From: CAYUJH01 sp964394585
Lineage (GTDB): Bacteria; Bacteroidota; Bacteroidia; Cytophagales; Flammeovirgaceae
DNA: 64,000 nucleotides
Direction of reading: 5' to 3'
Assembly: GCA_964394585.1 (NCBI GenBank)
Contig: CAYMYI010000005.1
Span: 1 to 64,000 of the forward strand
The notes beneath the pieces were generated by a model that was not told the DNA's origin, did not search any database, and saw nothing but the letters and a program-made list of their open reading frames with translations. Positions within the stretch are counted from its first letter, which is position 1. The number at the start of each line of letters is the position of its first letter. The translations under genes were made by a program, and so were the position numbers. Shown here piece after piece: positions 46,682-54,700 of the stretch.

Positions 46682-46714
46682 AAAGCCCGCAGAGTATTTC
46701 ACTCTGCAGGCTTT
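46682..46714 (+). terminator. Terminator of the receptor operon
   Basis: AAAGCC, one mismatch, GCAGAGT (46689-46695) pair with ACTCTGC (46701-46707) and GGCTTT. T-rich DNA follows. Confidence 0.75.
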
Positions 46715-46741
46715 CGTTATTCAGATGCTTGTTGCGTGCCG

Positions 46742-47191
46742 TTATTTTATCTTTTGTTTTAACTGCTTGTAAGAAAATCCTTTGCCCTCATCTCCTACAA
46801 CAGTAACCTCTATTTCATTTTCATTTATTCTTTTGTATTGAATTTTTTTTGGAAAATCGTGGTCAATGTTTTCAAATGATAAATAGTCTTTAATTTCATT
46901 ATTTAAAGTAAAAGGAATTGTTTTTCCTTCATTTTGATTGGGCACAGTAGCTTCAAAAATGATTGTATTCTCCAATATTTTTATTGAAAGAGTTTCTGTA
47001 ATTATTTTTTGACTATCCTTCAACTTGTATGAATATCCAATTAGTTCTTTGTTATTGGATAATTCCCAATTTTCATAGTGTTCTTTCCCTTCCATTTTCC
47101 AAGTACCTATCATAAAATCTACTCTCGATAATTTGTTTTCAGAACAGGAAAGTAAAAGGCAAAGAATGCATAGGGATGATAGTAGCTTCAT
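46742..47191 (-). CDS. DUF6265-like lipoprotein, AT-rich
   Basis: A 149-residue protein with a lipoprotein signal (MKLLSSLCILCLLLSC) followed by the DUF6265 pattern: VDFMIGTWKMEGKEHYENWEL, ELIGYSY, and LSFENIDHDFPKKIQY. The fold is expected to be a lipocalin-like β-barrel, of unknown function. The gene is clearly more AT-rich than its neighbours (about 30% GC by eye against 42-45%) and uses many AAA, TTT and ATT codons, which hints at recent transfer. It is convergent with the receptor operon. Confidence 0.7.
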   Translation of the reverse strand: MKLLSSLCILCLLLSCSENKLSRVDFMIGTWKMEGKEHYENWELSNNKELIGYSYKLKDSQKIITETLSIKILENTIIFEATVPNQNEGKTIPFTLNNEIKDYLSFENIDHDFPKKIQYKRINENEIEVTVVGDEGKGFSYKQLKQKIK

Positions 47192-47265
47192 ATTTCAACT
47201 TTTATTAAAATGCTCCTCTTTTACCTAATAGCACACAAAGATTCGTGTAGGAATGTTTTAATGCG

Positions 47266-47643
47266 CTATATACCGCTAATAACAATATTGACCTTATTTG
47301 TCCGCTTTTCGACCAATTTCCCCGTTTTAACTCCACCTCCTGCGTTATTTTTATCGCCTTTTTCTACATGCACGAAATACTCTTTTGCGGCTAGCTTCTT
47401 AATTTTTACCATGCCTTTTTCATCGGTAAACCGATTGGTTACTACAGGATTCTGTTTTGCCTTGTAGTCTTCCTCTGTTTCGTAAAGCGATACCTTAGCT
47501 CCGGCTTGTACATTACCCACTTCATCGACCACGAAAATACTCAGATTGGTTTTGAGTAATTGTGCATGCACAGCAGTTGAACTCGCTCCCCATAGCGTAA
47601 CCGTTAACGACATAGCCAAAAAGCTGTATACGATTCGTTTCAT
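47266..47643 (-). CDS. Secreted protein with a carboxypeptidase-regulatory-like β domain
   Basis: ATG at 47643 (MKRIVYSFLAMSLTVTLWG) begins a signal peptide cut near HAQ. The remaining 100 residues look like one CarboxypepD_reg-type β-sandwich: LSIFVVDEVGNVQAGAKVSLYETEEDYKA, FTDEKGMVKIKKLAAKEYFVHVEKG. Such domains bind or stiffen other proteins and have no catalytic centre. It is a single gene, with 74 bases to the DUF6265 gene on the same strand. Confidence 0.65.
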   Translation of the reverse strand: MKRIVYSFLAMSLTVTLWGASSTAVHAQLLKTNLSIFVVDEVGNVQAGAKVSLYETEEDYKAKQNPVVTNRFTDEKGMVKIKKLAAKEYFVHVEKGDKNNAGGGVKTGKLVEKRTNKVNIVISGI

Positions 47644-47658
47644 AAATCTTGTATTCAT

Positions 47659-47980
47659 TAAATTTTTTACTAAGATGAAATATTTAGATTCTTTCTAAGT
47701 AATCAAAATAAACGGATGATTCACTCTTATTTTTTCACAATTCCTTTACAAAACAATGCACAAAACAGGAGTTCAAATAGTTGATTGAATGATTTCCCAG
47801 CTATGAAAGTACAGATAGATTTATAAAAAGCTATGAAGAATGTTACAACAATTTCTTTTCAAGCACAGTCATCTGCAAAGATTCTTTCAAAAAATGAGTA
47901 AATTAATCATCCCGAACTAGCAGGCATATCTTCTTCAACAACTCAAAATTCAAGTTTTCTAACCATCAACCTTAAATTCT
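47659..47980. other. Gene-free stretch of about 320 bases
   Basis: This is the space between the divergent carboxypeptidase-regulatory-like gene (minus) and the iron-sulphur subunit gene (plus). I see no gene, hairpin terminator or clear -7 box. A 22-codon frame at 47833 lacks support. It holds the promoters for both sides. Confidence 0.4.
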
Positions 47981-48439
47981 ATGGCTACTTTTAACGTACA
48001 TGTAAACGGAAAGAAATTACAGGTAGAAGCCGAACCTGATCAACCTCTTTTATGGGTACTTCGCGATGCGCTCAAGCTAGTAGGCACGAAGTATGGCTGT
48101 GGCATCGGTCAATGTGGAGCATGCACAGTGCACTTAGAAGGAAATGCGGTGCGCTCTTGCTCAGTACCTATTAGCAGTGTAGGCGATAAGGCAATCACTA
48201 CCATTGAAGGTTTATCAAAAGAGGCCTCTCACCCTCTGCAACAAGCGTGGCGCGAACATGATGTGCCCCAATGTGGCTATTGCCAAGCTGGGCAAATAAT
48301 GACTGCAGCGGCTATGTTAGCCAAAAACCCTACTCCTACAGAGGCTGAAATTGAAGCAAACATGCAAGGCAATTTATGCCGATGTGGTACGTATAACCGA
48401 ATTAAATCAGCCATTCAAAGTGCGGCGGCCAATAGCTAA
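47981..48439 (+). CDS. [2Fe-2S] subunit of an isoquinoline 1-oxidoreductase-type hydroxylase
   Basis: A 152-residue protein with the two [2Fe-2S] sites of the xanthine-oxidase family. The plant-type site is [12 protein letters not shown] plus the Cys of VRSCSVPI, and the second is QCGYCQAGQ plus CRCGTYNR. It passes electrons from the molybdenum subunit. It has no signal peptide. The molybdenum subunit encoded 27 bases downstream carries a Tat signal, so the pair may be exported together with this subunit as passenger. No FAD subunit or maturation gene is adjacent, as in IorAB-type enzymes. Confidence 0.88.
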   Translation: MATFNVHVNGKKLQVEAEPDQPLLWVLRDALKLVGTKYGCGIGQCGACTVHLEGNAVRSCSVPISSVGDKAITTIEGLSKEASHPLQQAWREHDVPQCGYCQAGQIMTAAAMLAKNPTPTEAEIEANMQGNLCRCGTYNRIKSAIQSAAANS

Positions 48440-48466
48440 TTATTCACTCATAATGCCTTAATTACC

Positions 48467-50602
48467 ATGACACTCATCAGAACAAAATACAACAGAAGAT
48501 CTTTTTTAAAAGTAACAGCAGCGGGTAGCGGCGGGCTTATGCTAGGGTTTAGCTGGTTGGCATCGTGTACGCCGGCCAACGAAACCGTGCAGTCTGTCCC
48601 TAAAGAATGGTTCGATATCAACGCATTCCTTTCCATCGCCGATAATGGTGCGGTAACCATCATGTCGCCTAACCCGGAAATTGGGCAAAATGTAAAAACT
48701 TCCATGCCCATGATTGTTGCCGAGGAACTCGATGTAAATTGGAAAGATGTAATCGTAAAGCAAGCCCCACTGAATACCGATGTTTTCACAAGACAAGTAG
48801 CCGGAGGGAGTCAATCCATCCGACAAGGATGGGAAAGCTTACGGATGGCAGGCGCAACAGCCAAACAAATGCTCAAAAATGCTGCAGCCCAACAATGGCA
48901 GGTAGACCCTAAAGAATGCAGCGTTTCAGAGGGGGTCATCACAAATGCGAAAGGCGATAAGCTCACATACGCCGAAGTAGCTTCGTTGGCAGCCACTATG
49001 GAAATCCCTGAAGAAGTTCCTTTGAAAGACCCAAAAGACTTCAAAATTATTGGTACCGATAGAGGGAACGTCGATCTAGAAAATATCATTACAGGCAAAC
49101 CTCTATTTGGGCTCGACACCCAAAAAGAGGGGATGTTATACGCCGTAGTCATGCGTCCGCCTGCGTTTGGCTTAAAGCTCAAGTCGTTCGACGATACAGA
49201 GACACGAAAAGTGAATGGCGTCCAAAATGTGGTACAATTTGGTGATAAAGTCGCCGTATTAGCAACCAATACATGGAGCGCTATGAAAGGCAAAAAAGTG
49301 CTTAAAGGCGAATGGGAAGAGGGAAGTACCCTCGAAAGTACGGCGTACCACGACGAGCAACTTCGTAAAATGCTCGATACGCCCGCCAATGAACCTAAAC
49401 GAAAAGATGGGGACGTAGAGGTAGCAATAGCGCAAGCCGATCAGGTGATTGAAAAAATATACGAAGCTCCGTTCTTACCACACAACTGCCTTGAACCCAT
49501 GAATTTCTACGCCGATGTTACCGCTGAAAAGGCGTATCTGCTCGGTCCTATTCAAACCCCTGAATGGACTCGCCGCCGCGTTGCCGAATTGCTAGGACGC
49601 GAAGAGGCACAAATACACATTGATATGACTCGCATGGGAGGCGGTTTTGGTAGAAGACTCTACGGCGATTTCGTGTTGGAAGCTGCCGAAATTTCTAGCA
49701 AAATCAATAATCCAGTGCAAGTGGTGTTCTCGCGCGAAGACGACATGACCGCAGGGACGTATCGCCCAGCTTCAAAGTATAAATTCCGTGCTGCCCTAAA
49801 AGATGGAAAAATGACGGCTTACCACTTAGTAGGCGCTGGCGTAAACATGAACAACTCCACTCGCGAAAACAATTTCCCAGCAACGGCAATGGCAAACTAC
49901 TTGGTAGAATCGCACAACTTGGAAAGCAACATCACTACCGGAGCATGGCGCGCACCTATCACAAACTTCTTAGCATTTGCCGAACAAGCATTCCTCGATG
50001 AAGTTGCCGAAACGCTAAAAATGGATCCGGTAGAATTCCGCCTATCATTATTTGAAGAAGCAAAAAATAATCCTACCGGCAAACTCGAATATGATATCGA
50101 TAAGTTCGTAGGAGTTATTAAACTCGCTGCAGAAAAATCAAAATGGGGCAAACAACCCGAAGGTACTTTCCAAGGATTTAGTGCCTACTATTCGCACAAC
50201 ACCTATGTTGCCGAAGTTGCCGAAGTAGTGATGGCGCAAGGCAACCCCGTAATACGCAAAGTTACTTGTGCAGTAGATTGCGGCATTGTGGTGAACCCCG
50301 TAGCAGCGAAAAACCAGATTGAAGGTGGTATTATCGATGGTATTGGTCATGCCTTGTTTGGCGATTTCTCCTTTGCCAACGGAAAACCCTCGGCAAATAA
50401 CTTTAACCAATACCGAATGATTAGGATGCCCGAAGCTCCTGAAATTGATATCCACTTTGTGGAAAGCCTAAACTCGCCAACTGGATTAGGCGAACCTACT
50501 CTGCCACCAGCAGGAGGAGCTATCGCAAATGCACTGTACAAAGCTACCGGCAAACGCCTCTATCGGCAGCCTTTTGTGAATGAAAAGATTGTATTAGGAT
50601 AA
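48467..50602 (+). CDS. Molybdopterin subunit of an isoquinoline 1-oxidoreductase-type hydroxylase
   Basis: A 711-residue protein starting with a twin-arginine signal (NRRSFLKVTAAGSGGLMLGFSWLASC). The Tat signal implies folded export, here with the iron-sulphur subunit. Family marks are NPEIGQNVKTSMPMIVAEELD, RPPAFGLKLKSF, the LEPMNFYADV stretch, MGGGFGRRLYGDF and the late GLGEPTLPPAGGAIANALYKATG, whose Glu is the catalytic base of this family. The substrate (aldehyde, isoquinoline or other N-heterocycle) is unknown. A terminator follows at 50607. Confidence 0.9.
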   Translation: MTLIRTKYNRRSFLKVTAAGSGGLMLGFSWLASCTPANETVQSVPKEWFDINAFLSIADNGAVTIMSPNPEIGQNVKTSMPMIVAEELDVNWKDVIVKQAPLNTDVFTRQVAGGSQSIRQGWESLRMAGATAKQMLKNAAAQQWQVDPKECSVSEGVITNAKGDKLTYAEVASLAATMEIPEEVPLKDPKDFKIIGTDRGNVDLENIITGKPLFGLDTQKEGMLYAVVMRPPAFGLKLKSFDDTETRKVNGVQNVVQFGDKVAVLATNTWSAMKGKKVLKGEWEEGSTLESTAYHDEQLRKMLDTPANEPKRKDGDVEVAIAQADQVIEKIYEAPFLPHNCLEPMNFYADVTAEKAYLLGPIQTPEWTRRRVAELLGREEAQIHIDMTRMGGGFGRRLYGDFVLEAAEISSKINNPVQVVFSREDDMTAGTYRPASKYKFRAALKDGKMTAYHLVGAGVNMNNSTRENNFPATAMANYLVESHNLESNITTGAWRAPITNFLAFAEQAFLDEVAETLKMDPVEFRLSLFEEAKNNPTGKLEYDIDKFVGVIKLAAEKSKWGKQPEGTFQGFSAYYSHNTYVAEVAEVVMAQGNPVIRKVTCAVDCGIVVNPVAAKNQIEGGIIDGIGHALFGDFSFANGKPSANNFNQYRMIRMPEAPEIDIHFVESLNSPTGLGEPTLPPAGGAIANALYKATGKRLYRQPFVNEKIVLG

Positions 50603-50606
50603 CGCC

Positions 50607-50634
50607 AAAAAGGTCGCTCATGAGCGGCCTTTTT
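50607..50634 (+). terminator. Intrinsic terminator
   Basis: AAAAAGG, T-G wobble, CGCTCA (to 50620) pairs with TGAGCG, CC, TTTTT directly opposite. The hairpin is compact with a T-run and closes the IorAB-type operon. Confidence 0.8.
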
Positions 50635-50710
50635 CATTGCATTTCACTCCCTAAATATGTAGTTTAATGTAAGATAATCCTTCATTTTTTTTACTAAACT
50701 TTACTTAATC

Positions 50711-51145
50711 ATGTACGATAATCCTTCTCAAATCATTTCAACTCCTAATGGAGAAAAAGTAGTTTCGCTGGAACCCGACACTGACCGAGGGGTGCTTTAT
50801 GGCACTTGGTATTGGAAGTTTGACTATGGTTATGAAAGCATCCAGGAAGCAGCGCCCCAATTAACTAACTTGGTACGCAAGCACCAGTTAGATACCATCA
50901 TTGCAAATTTGAAAGCAGTCGAAGGCACTTGGGACCCTATCAATGAATGGATTGTAACAGAATGGCTGCCAGAGCTAAAATCCGCAGGTCTCAAACATCA
51001 TATTTTAATACAGCCCGACGACTTTTTCGCACAGCTTTCTGCTGAATTTATGAATGAAGGCATTGAAATGGGGGGCATTATCAATGTAAACGTTCGCTCG
51101 CTAGAAGAAGCCTTCCTGTGGCTCGATAGTCAAACAATGGTTTAA
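50711..51145 (+). CDS. Hypothetical protein, STAS-like
   Basis: A 144-residue cytoplasmic protein with alternating helices and strands (LDTIIANLKAVEGTWDPINEWIV, HHILIQPDDFFAQLS, INVNVRSLEEAFLWLDSQ). The arrangement resembles a STAS/SpoIIAA-like fold seen in many small Bacteroidota proteins, but there is no diagnostic motif. I cannot name the family. It is a single-gene unit closed by the terminator at 51164. Confidence 0.55.
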   Translation: MYDNPSQIISTPNGEKVVSLEPDTDRGVLYGTWYWKFDYGYESIQEAAPQLTNLVRKHQLDTIIANLKAVEGTWDPINEWIVTEWLPELKSAGLKHHILIQPDDFFAQLSAEFMNEGIEMGGIINVNVRSLEEAFLWLDSQTMV

Positions 51146-51163
51146 AGTTTATGATACCCTTTT

Positions 51164-51198
51164 AAAAGCCCTTGCCAAAACGTAAGGGCTTTTTTTTA
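51164..51198 (+). terminator. Intrinsic terminator
   Basis: AAAAGCCCTT (51164-51173) pairs with AAGGGCTTTT (51184-51193), followed by more T. It lies 18 bases past the STAS-like gene stop. Confidence 0.85.
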
Positions 51199-51265
51199 TG
51201 ATGGCATTTACCGAGGCAACTCACTAACGCTTTAGTGCATCTGAGCAGAAAACAGTTCTTATATT

Positions 51266-53035
51266 ATGAAAAGATGTATCGTGCTTCTATGCCTTATGAT
51301 GGTTTTCGCAACTCAAACGAATGCGTGTTTTATCCTTTGTTTGAACGATGACAATACCTTTTTGGTGGGTAACCACGAAGATTGGTTTGCAAAGGATGCC
51401 GCTATTCGCATCATTCCACCTAGCCAGCACGCGTACGGCTCTGTCGTTTTCACATTTATGACAGAAGGATGGGCGCAAGGCGGCATGAACGAAAAAGGCT
51501 TATTTTTCGATGGTGCTTTTACACCTTTTCAAGAAATTGAGTTTGATTCGCAACGCGAAAAACATCCGGGGTATGTTTGGCAAGCCATGCTCAACGAGTG
51601 TGCTACCGTTGCAGAAGCTCTTACCTTTTTAGCCCGTTATACTTTACCAGATTTGGAAGAAGCCCATATTGTACTTGCAGACGCAAAAGGGAACGCGGTA
51701 ACACTGGGGGTAAATAATGGTGCTATTGCCATTAAGCACCGAGAAGGAAATTATTTGTTACAAACCAATTTTAACCCGTGGCAGCCCGAACTTAGCGATG
51801 AGGCAACATGCCCTCGATACGAAACCGCAAAAGCACTGCTACAATCGCCCATGGCAAACGGGCGCGAAATGCTCTTAAACACCTTGAAAGCTACCCACCA
51901 AGATACGCTCACCGTCTATTCAAACATTTATGATTTAAGCAACCGAACAATTACCACCTATGTACAACGGCAGTTTAATCGCCCGCTGACGGTACGGCTC
52001 CCCGAAGTTTTTCAATATGGGAGTTGCACACTTCCCCTTGCTGAGATTACCAACCTCTCAGAAAGCTTGGCAACATGTAGCCAACTAGCTACACATTTTA
52101 CATTAAAGGGTAGTCTACGCGATGCCGACACAGGTGATCCCATCCCATATGCGAACATTGGCATCCTCGATAAAAACCGAGGTACGCTTTCGGAACCCGA
52201 TGGAACCTTTGAACTGGTATTGCCCCAAACGCTCCGAAAAGATACTCTGCGCATTTCGTGCATTGGCTATGCCCCTCTGGCAATTCCAATTCAGGCTTGG
52301 CAGAATGGTACATTTGCCCTACAACCTGATAGTAAGGTTTTAGAAGAAGTACGCATTGAAGCGAAGCGATCTACCAAAGTAGCACGCTTGGGGTGGATGA
52401 GCGGGCGCGACGGCATTGTTCCCTTCGATACATTGCAAGGAGGCGCAGTGGCTGCTTTGTTGCTCGAACTGCCCGCATCACCCGTATGGGTACAGAAAAT
52501 TCAGTTTCGGTTGCTATATAACTCGAAAGACACTTTACGATTTCGCCTGCATTTCTTCACGTACGATTCCCTCAACGATTGCCCTGGCGAAGAGCTGCTA
52601 CATAAAGAAATTGTACTAGAAGCCCAAAAACGCTTCGGTTGGGTGCGTATTGACTTAGAGGAATGGAACATCAGCTTACTGCACCGTAAACTTTTTGTGG
52701 GGTTTGAATGGATGGATACACAAAGCACACGTATGCAACTGCTCAAGGGGCTGAGCGATTGGCAACGGTGGAAAGCCAAGCAATTTGCCAAAGGAAATGC
52801 GAAGGTAGAGTTACTCAACCCCGAAGCACCTCCTTCGCAAAGACGCTTCAAATATCATGGTAATATGATGAACTGGCCGGGGTTTGATGAGCTTCCACCT
52901 TGGACTGGCCTCATGATCGAAACAGGCAAACATGAAAAAACCGCAGGGTTGCGTACCTTCCAGCGAAAAACAAGCTTCGGCAAATGGGAAGAACTCGACG
53001 CCACCCTTAACGCCGTGCTCGTAGTGCGTTACTAA
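51266..53035 (+). CDS. Secreted Ntn-hydrolase fused to a CarboxypepD_reg-like domain
   Basis: A 589-residue protein. A signal peptide (residues 1-20, ending TNA) leaves Cys21 as the new N-terminal residue, as needed for N-terminal-nucleophile amide hydrolases of the acyl-CoA:6-aminopenicillanate acyltransferase / choloylglycine-hydrolase class. CFILCLNDDNTFLVGNHEDW and GWAQGGMNEKGLFFDGAF are family marks. After residue 270 comes a β-sandwich (LKGSLRDADTGDPIPYANIGIL, GTLSEPDGTFEL) of the CarboxypepD_reg type, then a further β-rich region (LRFRLHFFTYDSL, WVRIDLEEWNISLLH). It would cleave small amides or peptides outside the cytoplasm. The fusion is unusual. Confidence 0.75.
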   Translation: MKRCIVLLCLMMVFATQTNACFILCLNDDNTFLVGNHEDWFAKDAAIRIIPPSQHAYGSVVFTFMTEGWAQGGMNEKGLFFDGAFTPFQEIEFDSQREKHPGYVWQAMLNECATVAEALTFLARYTLPDLEEAHIVLADAKGNAVTLGVNNGAIAIKHREGNYLLQTNFNPWQPELSDEATCPRYETAKALLQSPMANGREMLLNTLKATHQDTLTVYSNIYDLSNRTITTYVQRQFNRPLTVRLPEVFQYGSCTLPLAEITNLSESLATCSQLATHFTLKGSLRDADTGDPIPYANIGILDKNRGTLSEPDGTFELVLPQTLRKDTLRISCIGYAPLAIPIQAWQNGTFALQPDSKVLEEVRIEAKRSTKVARLGWMSGRDGIVPFDTLQGGAVAALLLELPASPVWVQKIQFRLLYNSKDTLRFRLHFFTYDSLNDCPGEELLHKEIVLEAQKRFGWVRIDLEEWNISLLHRKLFVGFEWMDTQSTRMQLLKGLSDWQRWKAKQFAKGNAKVELLNPEAPPSQRRFKYHGNMMNWPGFDELPPWTGLMIETGKHEKTAGLRTFQRKTSFGKWEELDATLNAVLVVRY

Positions 53036-53144
53036 GCCCTCTTGGATAGTGCAATTCTTCAAAAGAACCTTGGAGTTTCATTTCGTTTCCCTATCTTTTT
53101 TCTTTTTTTTCGTAAGAGAATAAAGCAACCAAACGAAATCGCTT

Positions 53145-54455
53145 GTGGAAACTCCCTTAAAAACGGTAGAATGCCCTCACTGTAAGCACAGCAATCCCTC
53201 ATATTTTGAAAGCAAACATCTTTGTTGTCAGCAATGTGGCACCATCTTCCAAACCGATAACCCGCAGGTAATCTACGAACAGCAATCGTTACATCAACAA
53301 TACGAGCCATGGTCGTTCTTAACCCTTCACCAAACGTTTACACATAATAAAGTGCGCTATCGCATTGTGGGAGGTATGCAGGTGCGAGGGAATTGTGTTG
53401 TACATGGGAAAGATGAAAACGGCAAACCTACTACAAGTTCGCATAATTTCTCTTACCAAGAGTGGTTTTGCCTAGGGATGAATAACAATAAAAAAGAGCT
53501 CATTATCACCGAAGATAAGCACGGTATTAAATTTAGCGTTCCTTACAATACTGAAAACCTACAAGACCCGAATACGGCTGAAGAATTACAGGTTTTCCGC
53601 AAACATGCCATTGCGAAAAACCTTTCAGAACATGGCAATGCCAGAGTAGTGTATTTTGTAGGGGAAACCGACCAAGCATTTTTAGTGGGTCAAAAGTTTG
53701 CCTATAAGTTTTTTCAATATAAAACGAGCACTTATGGGGTAGAATGGAGTGACGAAAACGACTACAGCACCTACCGATACTACAAACAAACCCCTCGCTC
53801 GAAATACTTGGTCAAAAACCAGATAGCCCAAGAAAATGACATTTCTACTTATGAAAAGCGGATGAAAGAGTTCGATTTTCTACGAGGCGTTTTTGTATTG
53901 GCAACCATTGTAAGTCTTATATTTTTGATAGTTTCATTTGCCAACAAGGGCAATACATTTTTCAGAACACAAGCTCCACTTGCCGAAATTGATGAAGATG
54001 GCTTCTTAACATCTGACACACTAGTGATTGAAAACCCGAATAAAGCCTATAAACTGACCTACGGAGCCAACCTTTCCGCAGGCAATACCGAAGTGTACGT
54101 GGCTACCGAGGTACTGAATGAAAACACGAATGTTGTTAACCTATTCGAACACGATTTTTGGAAAGCAACCGGCGTAGAAGGCGGCGAACGTTGGAGAGAA
54201 AGCGATGTAAAGGAGTCCGTATATCTTACCTTTGATATGCCCGGTAAGTATCGGTTTGTTTTTCACGTAGAGAAAACACCGAAAACTCGTATAAATAATG
54301 GCGATACCGTATACATTTCGGTTGCCGATGGGGTAATGATGAGCCGATATTGGATTCCCGAATCCGTTATTTTATTGATTGTAACAATTTTGATGTACGA
54401 TTATCATACATCCATCTGGCTTCGCCGAAAATACTTTAAACTACTAAAAATATGA
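53145..54455 (+). CDS. DUF4178 membrane protein with an N-terminal zinc ribbon
   Basis: A 436-residue protein starting at a GTG (53145). Order: a zinc ribbon (CPHCKHSN...CCQQCG, near residues 10-31), a DUF4178 domain in the next 170 residues (TLHQTFTHNKVRYRIVGGMQV, YQEWFCLGMN), a membrane helix (about 247-268, FVLATIVSLIFLIVSFA), a β-rich outside domain (270-400) and a second membrane helix before the C-terminus. DUF4178 is known in envelope-stress and polyamine-linked contexts, with spermidine-synthase-like proteins. Its stop overlaps the next gene by four bases. Confidence 0.78.
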   Translation: METPLKTVECPHCKHSNPSYFESKHLCCQQCGTIFQTDNPQVIYEQQSLHQQYEPWSFLTLHQTFTHNKVRYRIVGGMQVRGNCVVHGKDENGKPTTSSHNFSYQEWFCLGMNNNKKELIITEDKHGIKFSVPYNTENLQDPNTAEELQVFRKHAIAKNLSEHGNARVVYFVGETDQAFLVGQKFAYKFFQYKTSTYGVEWSDENDYSTYRYYKQTPRSKYLVKNQIAQENDISTYEKRMKEFDFLRGVFVLATIVSLIFLIVSFANKGNTFFRTQAPLAEIDEDGFLTSDTLVIENPNKAYKLTYGANLSAGNTEVYVATEVLNENTNVVNLFEHDFWKATGVEGGERWRESDVKESVYLTFDMPGKYRFVFHVEKTPKTRINNGDTVYISVADGVMMSRYWIPESVILLIVTILMYDYHTSIWLRRKYFKLLKI

Positions 54456-54694
54456 GAATCTTTGCCCGCCTACTAATTTTTGGAGGTACGACCCTCTTCA
54501 TTGTTTTGCTGGCATATGTCTCCCTGACTGGAGGAGGCTTGCGTACAATGCACAATCGTAGCGTTATCAAAGCAGCTAGCCAAGATTGCCCTGGCCAAAA
54601 AGACGAATACGGCAACTGTTTGGAAGCAAGCTACCGGAGTGCTTACTACCGCAACTTTTATTTTGATAATAGCAGCTACGGAAGAGGCAAGTAA
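54452..54694 (+). CDS. Small single-pass membrane protein of the DUF4178 operon
   Basis: An 80-residue protein with one N-terminal membrane helix (LLIFGGTTLFIVLLAYVSL) and a soluble part holding two cysteines (SQDCPGQKDEYGNCLEASY) and many Tyr, likely outside the membrane. It starts inside the stop of the DUF4178 gene (ATGA) and ends 6 bases before the SpeE-like gene, so it is translationally coupled. It resembles DUF4247-type partners only in size and position. Confidence 0.65.
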   Translation: MRIFARLLIFGGTTLFIVLLAYVSLTGGGLRTMHNRSVIKAASQDCPGQKDEYGNCLEASYRSAYYRNFYFDNSSYGRGK

Positions 54695-54700
54695 ATTACT

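Noticed and set aside
47833..47901. 22-codon frame in the gap before the iron-sulphur subunit gene.
   Set aside because: No promoter box, terminator or coding character; probably chance.
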